The notes under the pieces are model-generated. The model worked only from the letters and a program-made list of their open reading frames with translations. It had not been told where the DNA came from and made no database searches. 64,000 nt of DNA from contig JAVKDD010000001.1 of the NCBI GenBank assembly GCA_040222455.1, positions 62,001-126,000 on the forward strand, read 5' to 3'. The position numbers were made by a program, and so were the translations under genes. The DNA comes from RHLJ01 sp040222455. GTDB lineage: Bacteria; Bacteroidota; Rhodothermia; Balneolales; Balneolaceae. This document shows, piece by piece, positions 1 to 7,101 of the stretch (the first letter of the stretch is position 1; each line of letters begins with the position of its first letter).

Positions 1-1
1 T

Positions 2-961
2 CCATTTCCAAGAATGAGTTATGCCGATGCCATGAATACCTATGGGTCGGATAAACCAGACATCCGTTTTGATCTAAAATTCGTTGATTTTTCTGAAATC
101 GTGAAAGATGCTGAGTTTAAAGTATTCTCTGGAACGGTTGCAAACGGAGGCGGAGTGGTAGGATTTACCATTCCCGGATTAGGAACGATGGGGCGTGGAG
201 AAATTGACCGTTGGACCGAAAGAGCGAAGAAAGAAACTGGGGCTGGAGGTTTGATTTACATCAAGATGCAGGAAGATGGGCCACTTTGTAGTGTAGGGAA
301 GTTTCTTACACCAGAAATAGTAAATGAAATGGTAGAAGCTTCCGGCGCAAAAACCGGTGATTTAGTGTTTCTACTAGCGGGACCAAAACCAGCTGTTCTC
401 GAGCAATTAGGTCAACTTAGATTAATGGTTGGCGAAGCATTTGATTTTATTGATGAGGAAAAGTTTAGTTTGCTATGGGTTACCGATTTTCCATTATTGG
501 AATGGGATGAAGATTCAAGGCGATATCATGCAATGCATCACCCATTTACATCTCCAAAAGAAGAAGACATGAATAAGCTTGATTCAGACCCAGCTTCTGT
601 GAATGCTCGAGCCTATGACTTAGTACTAAACGGGTCAGAAATCGGAGGCGGTTCTATTCGAATTCACAATAGAGAAGTTCAACAGAAAATGTTTAAGTTA
701 CTTGGTATTGGTGATGAAGAAGCCCAGGAAAAATTCGGATTTCTTTTGGATGCTTTTAAATATGGTGCACCACCTCATGGCGGAATTGCTCTTGGTTTAG
801 ATCGAATTGTGATGTTACTAACCGGTGCTAAAAGTTTAAGAGATGTAATTGCATATCCTAAAAACCAAAAAGCGCAAAGTATGATGGATAACTCTCCATC
901 TGAAGTAGATATAGAGCAGTTAAATGAACTTCATATTGCTTTGAAGAGAACTCTGAAGTAA
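2..961 (+). CDS. aspS: aspartyl-tRNA synthetase, 3' part
   Basis: Charges tRNA-Asp with aspartate in the cytoplasm. The reading frame is open from the first complete codon of the window (base 2, reading PFPRMSYADAMNTYGSDKP), so the 5' part lies outside. The visible part starts in the catalytic core and includes the bacterial-type GAD insertion (roughly residues 30-145 of the fragment). It ends with the class II core: GSEIGGGSIRIH, then the motif 3 region GGIALGLDRIVMLL followed by RDVIAYPKNQKAQSMMD. About 319 residues are present of the roughly 590 usual for bacterial AspRS. The ending after DNSPSEVDIEQLNELHI is normal for the family, so the 3' end looks intact. Identification is by motif and is secure. 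Whether it is discriminating or non-discriminating cannot be judged without the N-terminal anticodon-binding domain. A gatC gene at 43.2 kb leaves the non-discriminating option open. Confidence 0.96.
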   Translation, partial: PFPRMSYADAMNTYGSDKPDIRFDLKFVDFSEIVKDAEFKVFSGTVANGGGVVGFTIPGLGTMGRGEIDRWTERAKKETGAGGLIYIKMQEDGPLCSVGKFLTPEIVNEMVEASGAKTGDLVFLLAGPKPAVLEQLGQLRLMVGEAFDFIDEEKFSLLWVTDFPLLEWDEDSRRYHAMHHPFTSPKEEDMNKLDSDPASVNARAYDLVLNGSEIGGGSIRIHNREVQQKMFKLLGIGDEEAQEKFGFLLDAFKYGAPPHGGIALGLDRIVMLLTGAKSLRDVIAYPKNQKAQSMMDNSPSEVDIEQLNELHIALKRTLK

Positions 962-990
962 AATTGAGGGTTATTGAATTACCTAGTTTT

Positions 991-1071
991 GTCATTTCGA
1001 ACTGATGGAGAAATCAAGAATCAATATCCTGCAAAGGATTTATTGGACTTCTCACATTTATTTAATGTGAC
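991..1071. repeat. degenerate GTCATTTCG-type intergenic repeat
   Basis: The stretch begins GTCATTTCGAACTGATGGAG and ends AATGTGAC, so its ends are crudely inverted. The left arm looks like the GTCAT-TCG-GGAGAAATC intergenic elements common in Bacteroidota-related genomes. The right arm has decayed but contains a perfect small hairpin, TCACATT / AATGTGA, at 1052-1070. There is no T-run, so it is a poor terminator candidate for aspS. Assignment to a repeat family is from memory of similar elements, not a search. Confidence 0.4.
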
Positions 1072-1103
1072 AGCTATTATTTAAGAAGTAATCAAATAAA
1101 ACA

Positions 1104-1811
1104 ATGAAAACAGCAGGAATAGACGGTTGTAAACTGGGTTGGATTCTAATCAGTTTTGATGATGGAGAAGAGAAGTACCAGGTCATTGAATCGAATGAAG
1201 AATTGAAGAATGTTTTTGAAGCATATGATCGAATTCTCATAGATATGCCTATTGGCTTAGAAGATGAAGAATACACGCGAGAGTGTGATGCTTTGTTAAG
1301 AAAAGAACTAGGCGGAGAATATTCCTCTAGTGTTTTTAGTCCTCCTATTCGCCCCGCTTTAGAAGCTCCGAGTTATGTAGAGGCAAATATGATTAGCTAT
1401 GAATGGACAGAAAAAAAACTGTCTCTTCAGTCGTGGAATATCACTCCAAAGATAAAATTACTTGATGAATTGTTGAGGTTCAATCCAGAGTTCAAGGAGA
1501 AAGTCTTAGAAAGCCATCCAGAATTATTGTTTCAAAAGCTGAATGGTGGAATGATTTTTCAGAAGAAAAATCTAAAGAAAGGAATCCGTCATCGTTTAGA
1601 ACTTATCAAAGAAAAAGAAGCGATTGCTGATGATTTTTTTCGGGATATAAAAGAAGAATGGCGCCGAAGTGATGTTGCTGAAGACGATATAGTTGATGCA
1701 ATGGCGCTTGCTTACTTTGCCAAAAAATCTGAGATAGAAGGCATTAAAACCATTCCTGTTGAGGTGAGCAACGATTCTGAAGGCCTTCCCAAAGCGATAC
1801 ACTTTGTTTGA
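1104..1811 (+). CDS. DUF429 family protein (predicted RNase H-fold nuclease)
   Basis: 235-residue soluble protein of the DUF429 family, a group predicted to adopt an RNase H-like nuclease fold; its biochemical role is not established. The diagnostic N-terminal signature is GIDGCKLGW (residues 5-13), with an acidic residue on the first strand. A second acidic strand, RILIDMPIGL (near residue 45), and a C-terminal acidic patch, DDIVDAMALAY (near residue 200), together supply the Asp residues expected of that fold. The segment SVFSPPIRPAL and the later SHPELLFQKLNG are also family-typical. The ATG at 1104 directly precedes the conserved first strand, so the start is well supported. It stands alone between aspS and the superoxide dismutase gene, and the context does not suggest a partner. 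Confidence 0.82.
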   Translation: MKTAGIDGCKLGWILISFDDGEEKYQVIESNEELKNVFEAYDRILIDMPIGLEDEEYTRECDALLRKELGGEYSSSVFSPPIRPALEAPSYVEANMISYEWTEKKLSLQSWNITPKIKLLDELLRFNPEFKEKVLESHPELLFQKLNGGMIFQKKNLKKGIRHRLELIKEKEAIADDFFRDIKEEWRRSDVAEDDIVDAMALAYFAKKSEIEGIKTIPVEVSNDSEGLPKAIHFV

Positions 1812-1884
1812 TTGACGAATATTGAATTGAGAGTTACGAACAAAGAATTCGTAAGTCGTCATTCATCAATCGACCTTCGTCAAT
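1811..1884. repeat. imperfect palindromic intergenic repeat
   Basis: The ends are inverted: ATTGACGAA at 1811-1819 and TTCGTCAAT at 1876-1884. The centre is a perfect hairpin, TTACGAA (1834-1840) and TTCGTAA (1848-1854), around a seven-base loop. The whole piece can fold into one long imperfect stem. It overlaps the stop codon of the DUF429 gene. It may act as a 3' stem-loop or be a REP-like element. No T-run follows. Confidence 0.5.
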
Positions 1885-2042
1885 CTCATAGGGTTAACAA
1901 ATCGCAAAGATAGATTCTTTGTATAGCATTAGGAACGATTTTGGGTGACAGATTGATTATTTTTATATCAGTTAAATAAATGTCGCACAATGAGAAAGAT
2001 TTTGTTGTGAACGACGGAATAAAAATTTAAAAAGAGGAAAAT

Positions 2043-2645
2043 ATGGCTTATTCATTACCTGATCTCCCATACGCATATGATGCATTAGAACCACATTTTG
2101 ATGCGCGTACGATGGAGATTCATCACACAAAACACCATCAGGGATATACCACAAAAGTAAACGCTGCTTTAGAAGGCACAGACTTTGAAGGAAAAGATAT
2201 CGAAGAAGTACTTTCAAATATCGATGCGCTTCCAGCTGGCAAGCAACAAGCGGTAATTAATAATGGTGGTGGATTTGCTAATCATTCTTTGTTTTGGAGT
2301 GTCCTTTCACCAAATGGTGGCGGTACTCCATCTGGAGAATTAGCAACTGCAATAGATTCAGCTTTTGGCAGTTTCGATGCATTCAAAGAACAATTTAGTA
2401 ACGCCGCAGGCACCCGGTTTGGTTCAGGTTGGGCTTGGTTAGTTGTAGATAACGGTGATTTAAAAGTGATCTCAACAGCGAATCAAGACAGTCCTATAAT
2501 GGATGGTTTAACCCCAATTTTAGGATTAGATGTTTGGGAACATGCTTATTACTTGAACTACCAAAACCGTAGACCTGATTATGTATCCGCTTTTTGGAAT
2601 GTTGTTAATTGGGACCAAGTAAGCGAGAATTTCGATAACGCGTAA
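2043..2645 (+). CDS. sodA: superoxide dismutase, Mn-type of the Fe/Mn family
   Basis: Converts superoxide to hydrogen peroxide and oxygen. The 200-residue protein carries the full metal site: His27 (EIHHTKHH), His81 (FANHSLFW), Asp163 and His167 (DVWEHAYY). The pair Gly77 in NNGGGFANH with Gln148 in TANQDSP is the pattern of Mn-preferring enzymes; Fe enzymes place the active-site Gln in the first region. Metal preference is therefore inferred as Mn and would need assay. No signal peptide is seen, so it is cytoplasmic. The start ATG follows a good ribosome site (AGAGGA, about 8 bases upstream). A strong hairpin terminator follows at 2667-2700, indicating a single-gene unit. Confidence 0.97.
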   Translation: MAYSLPDLPYAYDALEPHFDARTMEIHHTKHHQGYTTKVNAALEGTDFEGKDIEEVLSNIDALPAGKQQAVINNGGGFANHSLFWSVLSPNGGGTPSGELATAIDSAFGSFDAFKEQFSNAAGTRFGSGWAWLVVDNGDLKVISTANQDSPIMDGLTPILGLDVWEHAYYLNYQNRRPDYVSAFWNVVNWDQVSENFDNA

Positions 2646-2666
2646 ACGACGAATGATTATTGACCA

Positions 2667-2700
2667 ACGACGGTGGGTTATGTCCATCGTCGTTTTTTTT
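2667..2700 (+). terminator. rho-independent terminator of sodA
   Basis: A ten-base-pair stem, ACGACGGTGG (2667-2676) against CCATCGTCGT (2684-2693) with one G-T pair, encloses a seven-base loop. A run of eight Ts follows. It lies 21 bases after the sodA stop codon. Confidence 0.9.
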
Positions 2701-2706
2701 ATAACT

Positions 2707-2782
2707 GTCATCCTGAGGATACTTCTGAAGGATCTGCAAAGTTAACTAGTTGTGTAGATTCTTCACTTTCGCTCTGAATGAC
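2707..2782. repeat. GTCATCCTGAG-type inverted intergenic repeat
   Basis: The left arm starts GTCATCCTGAGGATACTTCT and the right arm ends CACTTTCGCTCTGAATGAC. Reverse-complemented, the right arm starts GTCATTCAGAGCGAAAGTGA, so the two arms of about 30 bases align imperfectly. Both arms carry the GTCAT...AAGRATCT signature of a widespread intergenic repeat in Bacteroidota-related genomes (recognised from memory). It sits between the sodA terminator and the bacilliredoxin gene. Confidence 0.6.
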
Positions 2783-2843
2783 TGGATTCGTGATCGAATA
2801 GAAAAATGCTTAAATTATTATTGAATTAAACAGGAGTATTATT

Positions 2844-3299
2844 ATGCAATTTGGATTTGGAATGGGCCCAGACACATCATGGATGAGAGAAGAACTCACT
2901 CAGTTTGGTGTTGAAGAATTAAAAACTACAGAAGATGTAGATCGTGCAATGAAAGAATATAAAGGCACGATGTTATTGGCAATTAACTCGGTGTGTGGTT
3001 GTGCTGCAGGAAATGCAAGACCTGGCTTAGGTATTGCGCTTCAGAATACAGAAGCGAAGCCTGATCATATGGTCACTGTTTTTGCTGGTCAGGATAAGGA
3101 AGCTACGGCTCATGCAAGAGCTTATTTTAGTGAATTTCCTCCTTCTTCTCCTTCATTCGCATATTTTGTAGATGGCGAGATCAAAGCAATGATTCCACGT
3201 CATAGAATTGAAGGTAGAACAAGTAATGATGTTGCAGCTGATTTAAAAATGGTGTTTGAAGCCTTTGTTAATAAAGAAAAAGAGGGCGAAAAAAAATAA
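2844..3299 (+). CDS. bacilliredoxin, BrxA/BrxB (YphP/YqiW) family
   Basis: Thioredoxin-fold protein predicted to remove bacillithiol from S-bacillithiolated proteins or to act as a disulfide isomerase. The hallmark CGC motif is Cys51-Gly-Cys53 in INSVCGCAAGNARPG, and the C-terminal region SPSFAYFVDGEIKAMIPRH (near residues 103-121) is also characteristic. At 151 residues it is close to the family's usual length of about 145. The start ATG at 2844 is preceded by CAGGAG. The last ten residues are a Lys/Glu-rich tail. It is monocistronic: a terminator follows at 3327-3356. Proximity to superoxide dismutase is consistent with a redox-stress pair, but they have separate transcription ends. The low-molecular-weight thiol this organism uses cannot be read from the window. 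Confidence 0.93.
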   Translation: MQFGFGMGPDTSWMREELTQFGVEELKTTEDVDRAMKEYKGTMLLAINSVCGCAAGNARPGLGIALQNTEAKPDHMVTVFAGQDKEATAHARAYFSEFPPSSPSFAYFVDGEIKAMIPRHRIEGRTSNDVAADLKMVFEAFVNKEKEGEKK

Positions 3300-3326
3300 A
3301 TTTATTCTAACGATACTTTTATTGAA

Positions 3327-3356
3327 ACCTGCTACCTTACCGTAGCGGGTTTTTTT
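3327..3356 (+). terminator. rho-independent terminator after bacilliredoxin gene
   Basis: Stem ACCTGCTAC (3327-3335) pairs with GTAGCGGGT (3342-3350), including one T-G pair, around a six-base loop. A run of seven Ts follows, counting the last stem base. Confidence 0.88.
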
Positions 3357-3388
3357 ATGCTTAAGGAGTTCCACCACAATATCTTGTA

Positions 3389-3772
3389 ATGGAACAGATT
3401 TCAAAGAAAGCAATTATTGTAGAAGACAATTTAATTCTCTCCATCTTGTATGAAAACATGATGAAAGAGATGGTATTTAAAACAGTAGGTGAAATCCGGG
3501 ATGGAGAAACTGCTGTAAAAATAATCAGAAAATATAGTCCTGATGTAGTAATCATGGATATTATGTTAGAAGGGGATATGGATGGAATTCAAGCGGCTCA
3601 CCAAATAAGAGATTTCACAAATGTACCCATCCTTTTTATAACAGGTAATTCTGATAATCATCACTTTGAAAGAGCAAAAAGAGTTACAAATTCTTCTTTT
3701 TTAGTAAAGCCAATAAATGAACAAATGCTTATGGAAGCGGTAAATGAATTGATGGGAAATAAAATACCATAG
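3389..3772 (+). CDS. stand-alone response regulator receiver protein
   Basis: A 127-residue CheY-like receiver domain with no output domain. The phosphorylation machinery is complete: acidic pocket Glu12-Asp13 (IIVEDN), phospho-acceptor Asp57 (VVIMDIML), switch Thr85 (LFITGNS) and Lys107 (FLVKPIN). The insert GDMDGIQAAHQIR after Asp57 is common in single-domain receivers of this phylum. It presumably relays phosphate from a histidine kinase elsewhere; no kinase is adjacent, and the nearest in the window is at 48.9 kb and is not linked. It converges on the mscS-like gene with no bases between the two stop codons (TAG ends at 3772, the opposing stop begins at 3773), so transcription termination signals must lie inside one of the genes. 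Confidence 0.93.
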   Translation: MEQISKKAIIVEDNLILSILYENMMKEMVFKTVGEIRDGETAVKIIRKYSPDVVIMDIMLEGDMDGIQAAHQIRDFTNVPILFITGNSDNHHFERAKRVTNSSFLVKPINEQMLMEAVNELMGNKIP

Positions 3773-5458
3773 TTATTTTCCAGCTTTGAAATCTACTTCC
3801 TTTCCATCTTTAAATATTTTAAGACCTTCTGGTTTTCCTTTTTCGCCGCCCGGACCAAAAGCATGGACACTTGACGCTAATTCTTCTTCTGTTCTAGACT
3901 CACCAACTTTACGAGTCTGATCTTTAAAGAAGGAATCGACATGTAGCGTTTGAGTTGGGAATGCGAATTCGACTCCAACTTCTTTTGCTAATCGTAAAAC
4001 TTCGAGTAAGAAATTATGGCGTTGTTGAAGTTCGGTACTCCAATCAGGAACGTTAAAAAATACATACACTAATACATCAAGAGAGTGCGCTCCAAAGGCA
4101 TTAAAATGAATTTCGTAGAAATCTTGCCGGAAATTATTGTTGGCTTTAACAATTGCTTTTAATCCTTCAACAAAGGCTTCCATTTGTTCAGGAGTAGTGG
4201 AATAGGTTAGATTTAAAACAGTTTTCAGCCGTCGATATTGACGCATTCCATAATTGTCGATATCGGTGGTGGCTACCTGTGAGTTTGGAACAGAAACGAG
4301 CGAATTGTAGAAAGTTCGAACCCGGGTTGTTCTAAATCCAACTTCTTCAACGGTTCCTTCAACGTCACCAACTTTAATCCAATCTCCTATTCGAAAAGGA
4401 CGATCTGCAAAAATAGTAATTGAACCAAAGAAATTGGCTAAAGTATCTTTCGCGGCTAATGCGACTGCAAGTCCACCAATTCCAAGACCCGCTATTAATG
4501 AAGCTGCGTTATAGCCATTATTTTGGAGTACTAGAATTACCCCCATCACTACAATAAAAAAGCGAAGAGTTTTGCGAATTAAAGGAACAAGTTGGTCGTC
4601 TAAAGTATTATCTGTTTTTGATGTTATAACGGTGAGATATTTTGCAAAAACATCAGCTAGGTTATAAAATAGCCATACAAAACCAACAGATATTGCTACC
4701 TCAAGAATGGTAGAGAGATAAAGATTTATGGTAACAGAAAATTGAAGATTGGTGTAGCTTATCAGGAAGAAAGCCATTAAAAAGATAAATCCTGAAGGTC
4801 GTTCAACCCCATCTAGTAAATCATCATCCCAAGTGAATTTCGTTTTCTTAGTAACTCTTCGAATATAATTATCGAGTACAAATTCGAAGATTTTCCTGAG
4901 AATAACACCAATTAAAAGCCAAAAGAATACTGCAAGATATTGCCATAACTCAACACCAAACCACTCCGATTTTGTCCAATCAGGTAATTGATCTAATAGT
5001 GCCTCAAATATTCCGGAGAACGTAGCTTGGTATAAAATGGGTATTTGTTCTATTGTAGCTTCAGAGAATACCCATTCATTATTTCTTTTTTCAAGGTAAA
5101 CCTCAGGAAGTTCATCAAAAAGTATTAATTGATGAAGCCCTGAAAGTGAATCCGAGTAATTAGGGTTGTTCGGAATATTTTCATAAACAACTAGAAGTCC
5201 TCGAGCATCTAAAACCTTGCGAAGTTCCGTTGCAAGCTCAATCTTCTCTTCTTTAGTTTCACTTGAAGTTTTAAAAGGAAGGATTACCCGATCCAGATTC
5301 TGATGCCCTTGTTGTTGCCAATGCAAAAAGGTATGAACTGCTCTGCGGGGATTTGATAAATACTCATTTTGCTCTGTTTCAGAAGCTATTTGATAACCAA
5401 ATAGCTGTACTGGTAAAACAATAATTAAGCTAGCGATTATAAACTTTAAACCTTTCAT
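3773..5458 (-). CDS. mechanosensitive ion channel, MscS family, with periplasmic N-terminal domain
   Basis: Inner-membrane channel expected to open under membrane tension and release solutes. The 561-residue product starts with a signal-like hydrophobic stretch (KFIIASLIIVLPVQLF). An extracytoplasmic region of roughly 145 residues follows, then membrane segments at about 170-190, 224-242, 250-272 and 298-312. Next comes the MscS pore helix (GLGIGGLAVALAAKDTLANF) and the beta domain (RIGDWIKVGDVEGTVEEVGF). A soluble alpha/beta C-terminus ends in a charged tail. E. coli MscS has 286 residues, so this is a large-type homologue. The ATG at 5458 is preferred because it places the signal segment at the very N-terminus; a GTG at 5470 would add four residues. 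It sits alone on this strand between convergent and same-strand neighbours. Confidence 0.9.
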   Translation of the reverse strand: MKGLKFIIASLIIVLPVQLFGYQIASETEQNEYLSNPRRAVHTFLHWQQQGHQNLDRVILPFKTSSETKEEKIELATELRKVLDARGLLVVYENIPNNPNYSDSLSGLHQLILFDELPEVYLEKRNNEWVFSEATIEQIPILYQATFSGIFEALLDQLPDWTKSEWFGVELWQYLAVFFWLLIGVILRKIFEFVLDNYIRRVTKKTKFTWDDDLLDGVERPSGFIFLMAFFLISYTNLQFSVTINLYLSTILEVAISVGFVWLFYNLADVFAKYLTVITSKTDNTLDDQLVPLIRKTLRFFIVVMGVILVLQNNGYNAASLIAGLGIGGLAVALAAKDTLANFFGSITIFADRPFRIGDWIKVGDVEGTVEEVGFRTTRVRTFYNSLVSVPNSQVATTDIDNYGMRQYRRLKTVLNLTYSTTPEQMEAFVEGLKAIVKANNNFRQDFYEIHFNAFGAHSLDVLVYVFFNVPDWSTELQQRHNFLLEVLRLAKEVGVEFAFPTQTLHVDSFFKDQTRKVGESRTEEELASSVHAFGPGGEKGKPEGLKIFKDGKEVDFKAGK

Positions 5459-5598
5459 AAAACTGTACACTCAGGATTTTAATTAGAAGGGTAAAGTTAC
5501 GGAAAGCTTTGGACGGGTAAAAAAGAAGATGCCACTAAATCATAAAAAGACACGAATGAAGTAGATTTTGACTTAATGGATTAAGTTATTTTTTAGAT

Positions 5599-6657
5599 TT
5601 AATCTGAAAATTGCTGGTTTTCAATTTGTTCTCTTTTTTCCAAAAAAGGAATGATATGTTCTTCAAGTAAATAAAAAACAGGTCTTTTATAAGTTCTTCT
5701 TCGGCTGGCATTGGTTACCGAAGATGTCATTATAACCACAGCATCTAATTCTGGAACCATCATTATGTACTGGCCGCCATGTCCCCATGCAAAAAAAGTT
5801 GTGTAATCACCCGTTTTTGTATTCCACCAATGATAACCATATCCGTAAGGGTTATAATTGCTGTATGTGTAAGTTTTGAATGAGTTAATAATCCAATCGT
5901 GTGAAATAATTTGTTGCCCATCAAATTTACCATCATCTATTAACATCTGTCCTATTTTAAGCATATCGGTAGGTTTGAGTGCTAAATTATTTCCTCCCAT
6001 ATAATTACCCTGAGGATCACGATCCCAACCCCCAACTACAATATTTAGAGGATCAAAAAGATATTTTTCAGCAAAGGCTTTTGTATTCATCCCACTTGCT
6101 CTTGCAATTATTACCGAAAGTAAATGGGAAGTTCCAGTACTGTATACCATCCGCCCGTCTATTTCAGTCACAAAATCCTGATCTAATGCATATTTGATCC
6201 AATTGTTACTAAGTACCCAAGCCCCATAATTGCCTGAACTAGTTGATGCAAGACCAGCCTGCATCGTTAATAAATTGCGTATCGTGATTTGCTCTTTTTT
6301 CGAATCAGGATTTTCATCAAAATAATCTGGGAAATAGGTGCTAATTGGTTCTTCGATGGTTGGGATAAAGCCTTCTTCTACAGCGATACCCACCAGTAAT
6401 CCAATAATACTTTTGGAAGCTGATTTTATATTAAAAGGTCGGTTTGGAGTTCTACCATTGAAATAGGATTCTCCTATTAAATGATCATTTTGTTGAATAA
6501 TTAAGCTTCTGAGTGAAGAGATTTCTTCAGCTTGTTCAAATATTTTGGTTAATCCAGAGCTATCTGAAGGATGAGTTTGAGCATTTCCTAGCGAATAGGT
6601 AGAAAGAAAAATCAGGAGGAATACTAAAAAAGAATTAGTTTTCTTTTTGGTTTTCAT
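5599..6657 (-). CDS. exported serine hydrolase, beta-lactamase class C / EstB-like family
   Basis: A 352-residue member of the Beta-lactamase (PF00144) superfamily of serine hydrolases (esterases, D-aminopeptidases, penicillin-binding-like enzymes). The nucleophile motif SxxK is in FNIKSASKSIIGLLVG. The Tyr motif lies in the MVYSTGTSHLLS region, and the third element resembles HGG in WGHGGQYIMM. The start was moved to ATG 6657 because this gives a typical signal peptide (MKTKKKTNSFLVFLLIFLS, cleavage near GNAQ); the longer frame would bury it behind 28 residues. This start overlaps the 3' end of the upstream 94-codon gene by 23 bases, so the pair is probably co-translated. Substrate is unknown, and there is no evidence that it hydrolyses beta-lactams. 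Confidence 0.88.
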   Translation of the reverse strand: MKTKKKTNSFLVFLLIFLSTYSLGNAQTHPSDSSGLTKIFEQAEEISSLRSLIIQQNDHLIGESYFNGRTPNRPFNIKSASKSIIGLLVGIAVEEGFIPTIEEPISTYFPDYFDENPDSKKEQITIRNLLTMQAGLASTSSGNYGAWVLSNNWIKYALDQDFVTEIDGRMVYSTGTSHLLSVIIARASGMNTKAFAEKYLFDPLNIVVGGWDRDPQGNYMGGNNLALKPTDMLKIGQMLIDDGKFDGQQIISHDWIINSFKTYTYSNYNPYGYGYHWWNTKTGDYTTFFAWGHGGQYIMMVPELDAVVIMTSSVTNASRRRTYKRPVFYLLEEHIIPFLEKREQIENQQFSD

Positions 6658-6919
6658 CTCCAGAACCTTTGAACCGGAAAGTAACCGGAATACAATCTTC
6701 ATACGGTGTGCCAATGTGATAAAGTTCCCATTCAGAGTCATAGTTTAAGATGCGATATCTTAATAAAGAGACCAAATTTTCTGAGCTTCCATTTTCGTCG
6801 TCCCACTCAAATGTTTCCACTCTGAAACGAAGATTTCTCTTTTCACCGTTCACATAAACATCAAGATTTGCAACTTTGTCTACATTTGGGATGGTAAATT
6901 GAACTCGTACATTATGCAT
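6635..6919 (-). CDS. small conserved-looking protein of unknown function
   Basis: 94 residues; I do not recognise the family. It has no signal peptide or membrane segment. It begins with alternating hydrophobic strands (MHNVRVQFTIPNV, LDVYVNGEKRNLRFRVETF), suggesting a small beta-sheet protein. It ends in a polar tail that overlaps the start of the exported serine hydrolase by 23 bases. The ATG at 6919 has a GGATT element about 6 bases upstream. The overlap supports expression as the first gene of a two-gene unit. The two proteins would be in different compartments if the hydrolase is exported, so a direct partnership is not obvious. Confidence 0.6.
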   Translation of the reverse strand: MHNVRVQFTIPNVDKVANLDVYVNGEKRNLRFRVETFEWDDENGSSENLVSLLRYRILNYDSEWELYHIGTPYEDCIPVTFRFKGSGDENQKEN

Positions 6920-7101
6920 AATAATCCAGATTAAGTTTTGTCTAAAGAAGATTTAACAACAATCATACCAACAGAAGCTATTCTTCTTAAAAGTGATTTA
7001 TATAGCGTTTTCAGTTTGAAAACTGTACGTTTCTCAACACTTGGTGTACGTTTGTGAACGATTAAATATTAACAAACGGATATTGAATAAAGGTTTATTT
7101 A

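Noticed and set aside
1596..1862. 88-codon minus-strand open frame over the end of the DUF429 gene
   Set aside because: Antisense to a well-supported gene, with low-complexity Phe/Lys-rich translation and no motif.
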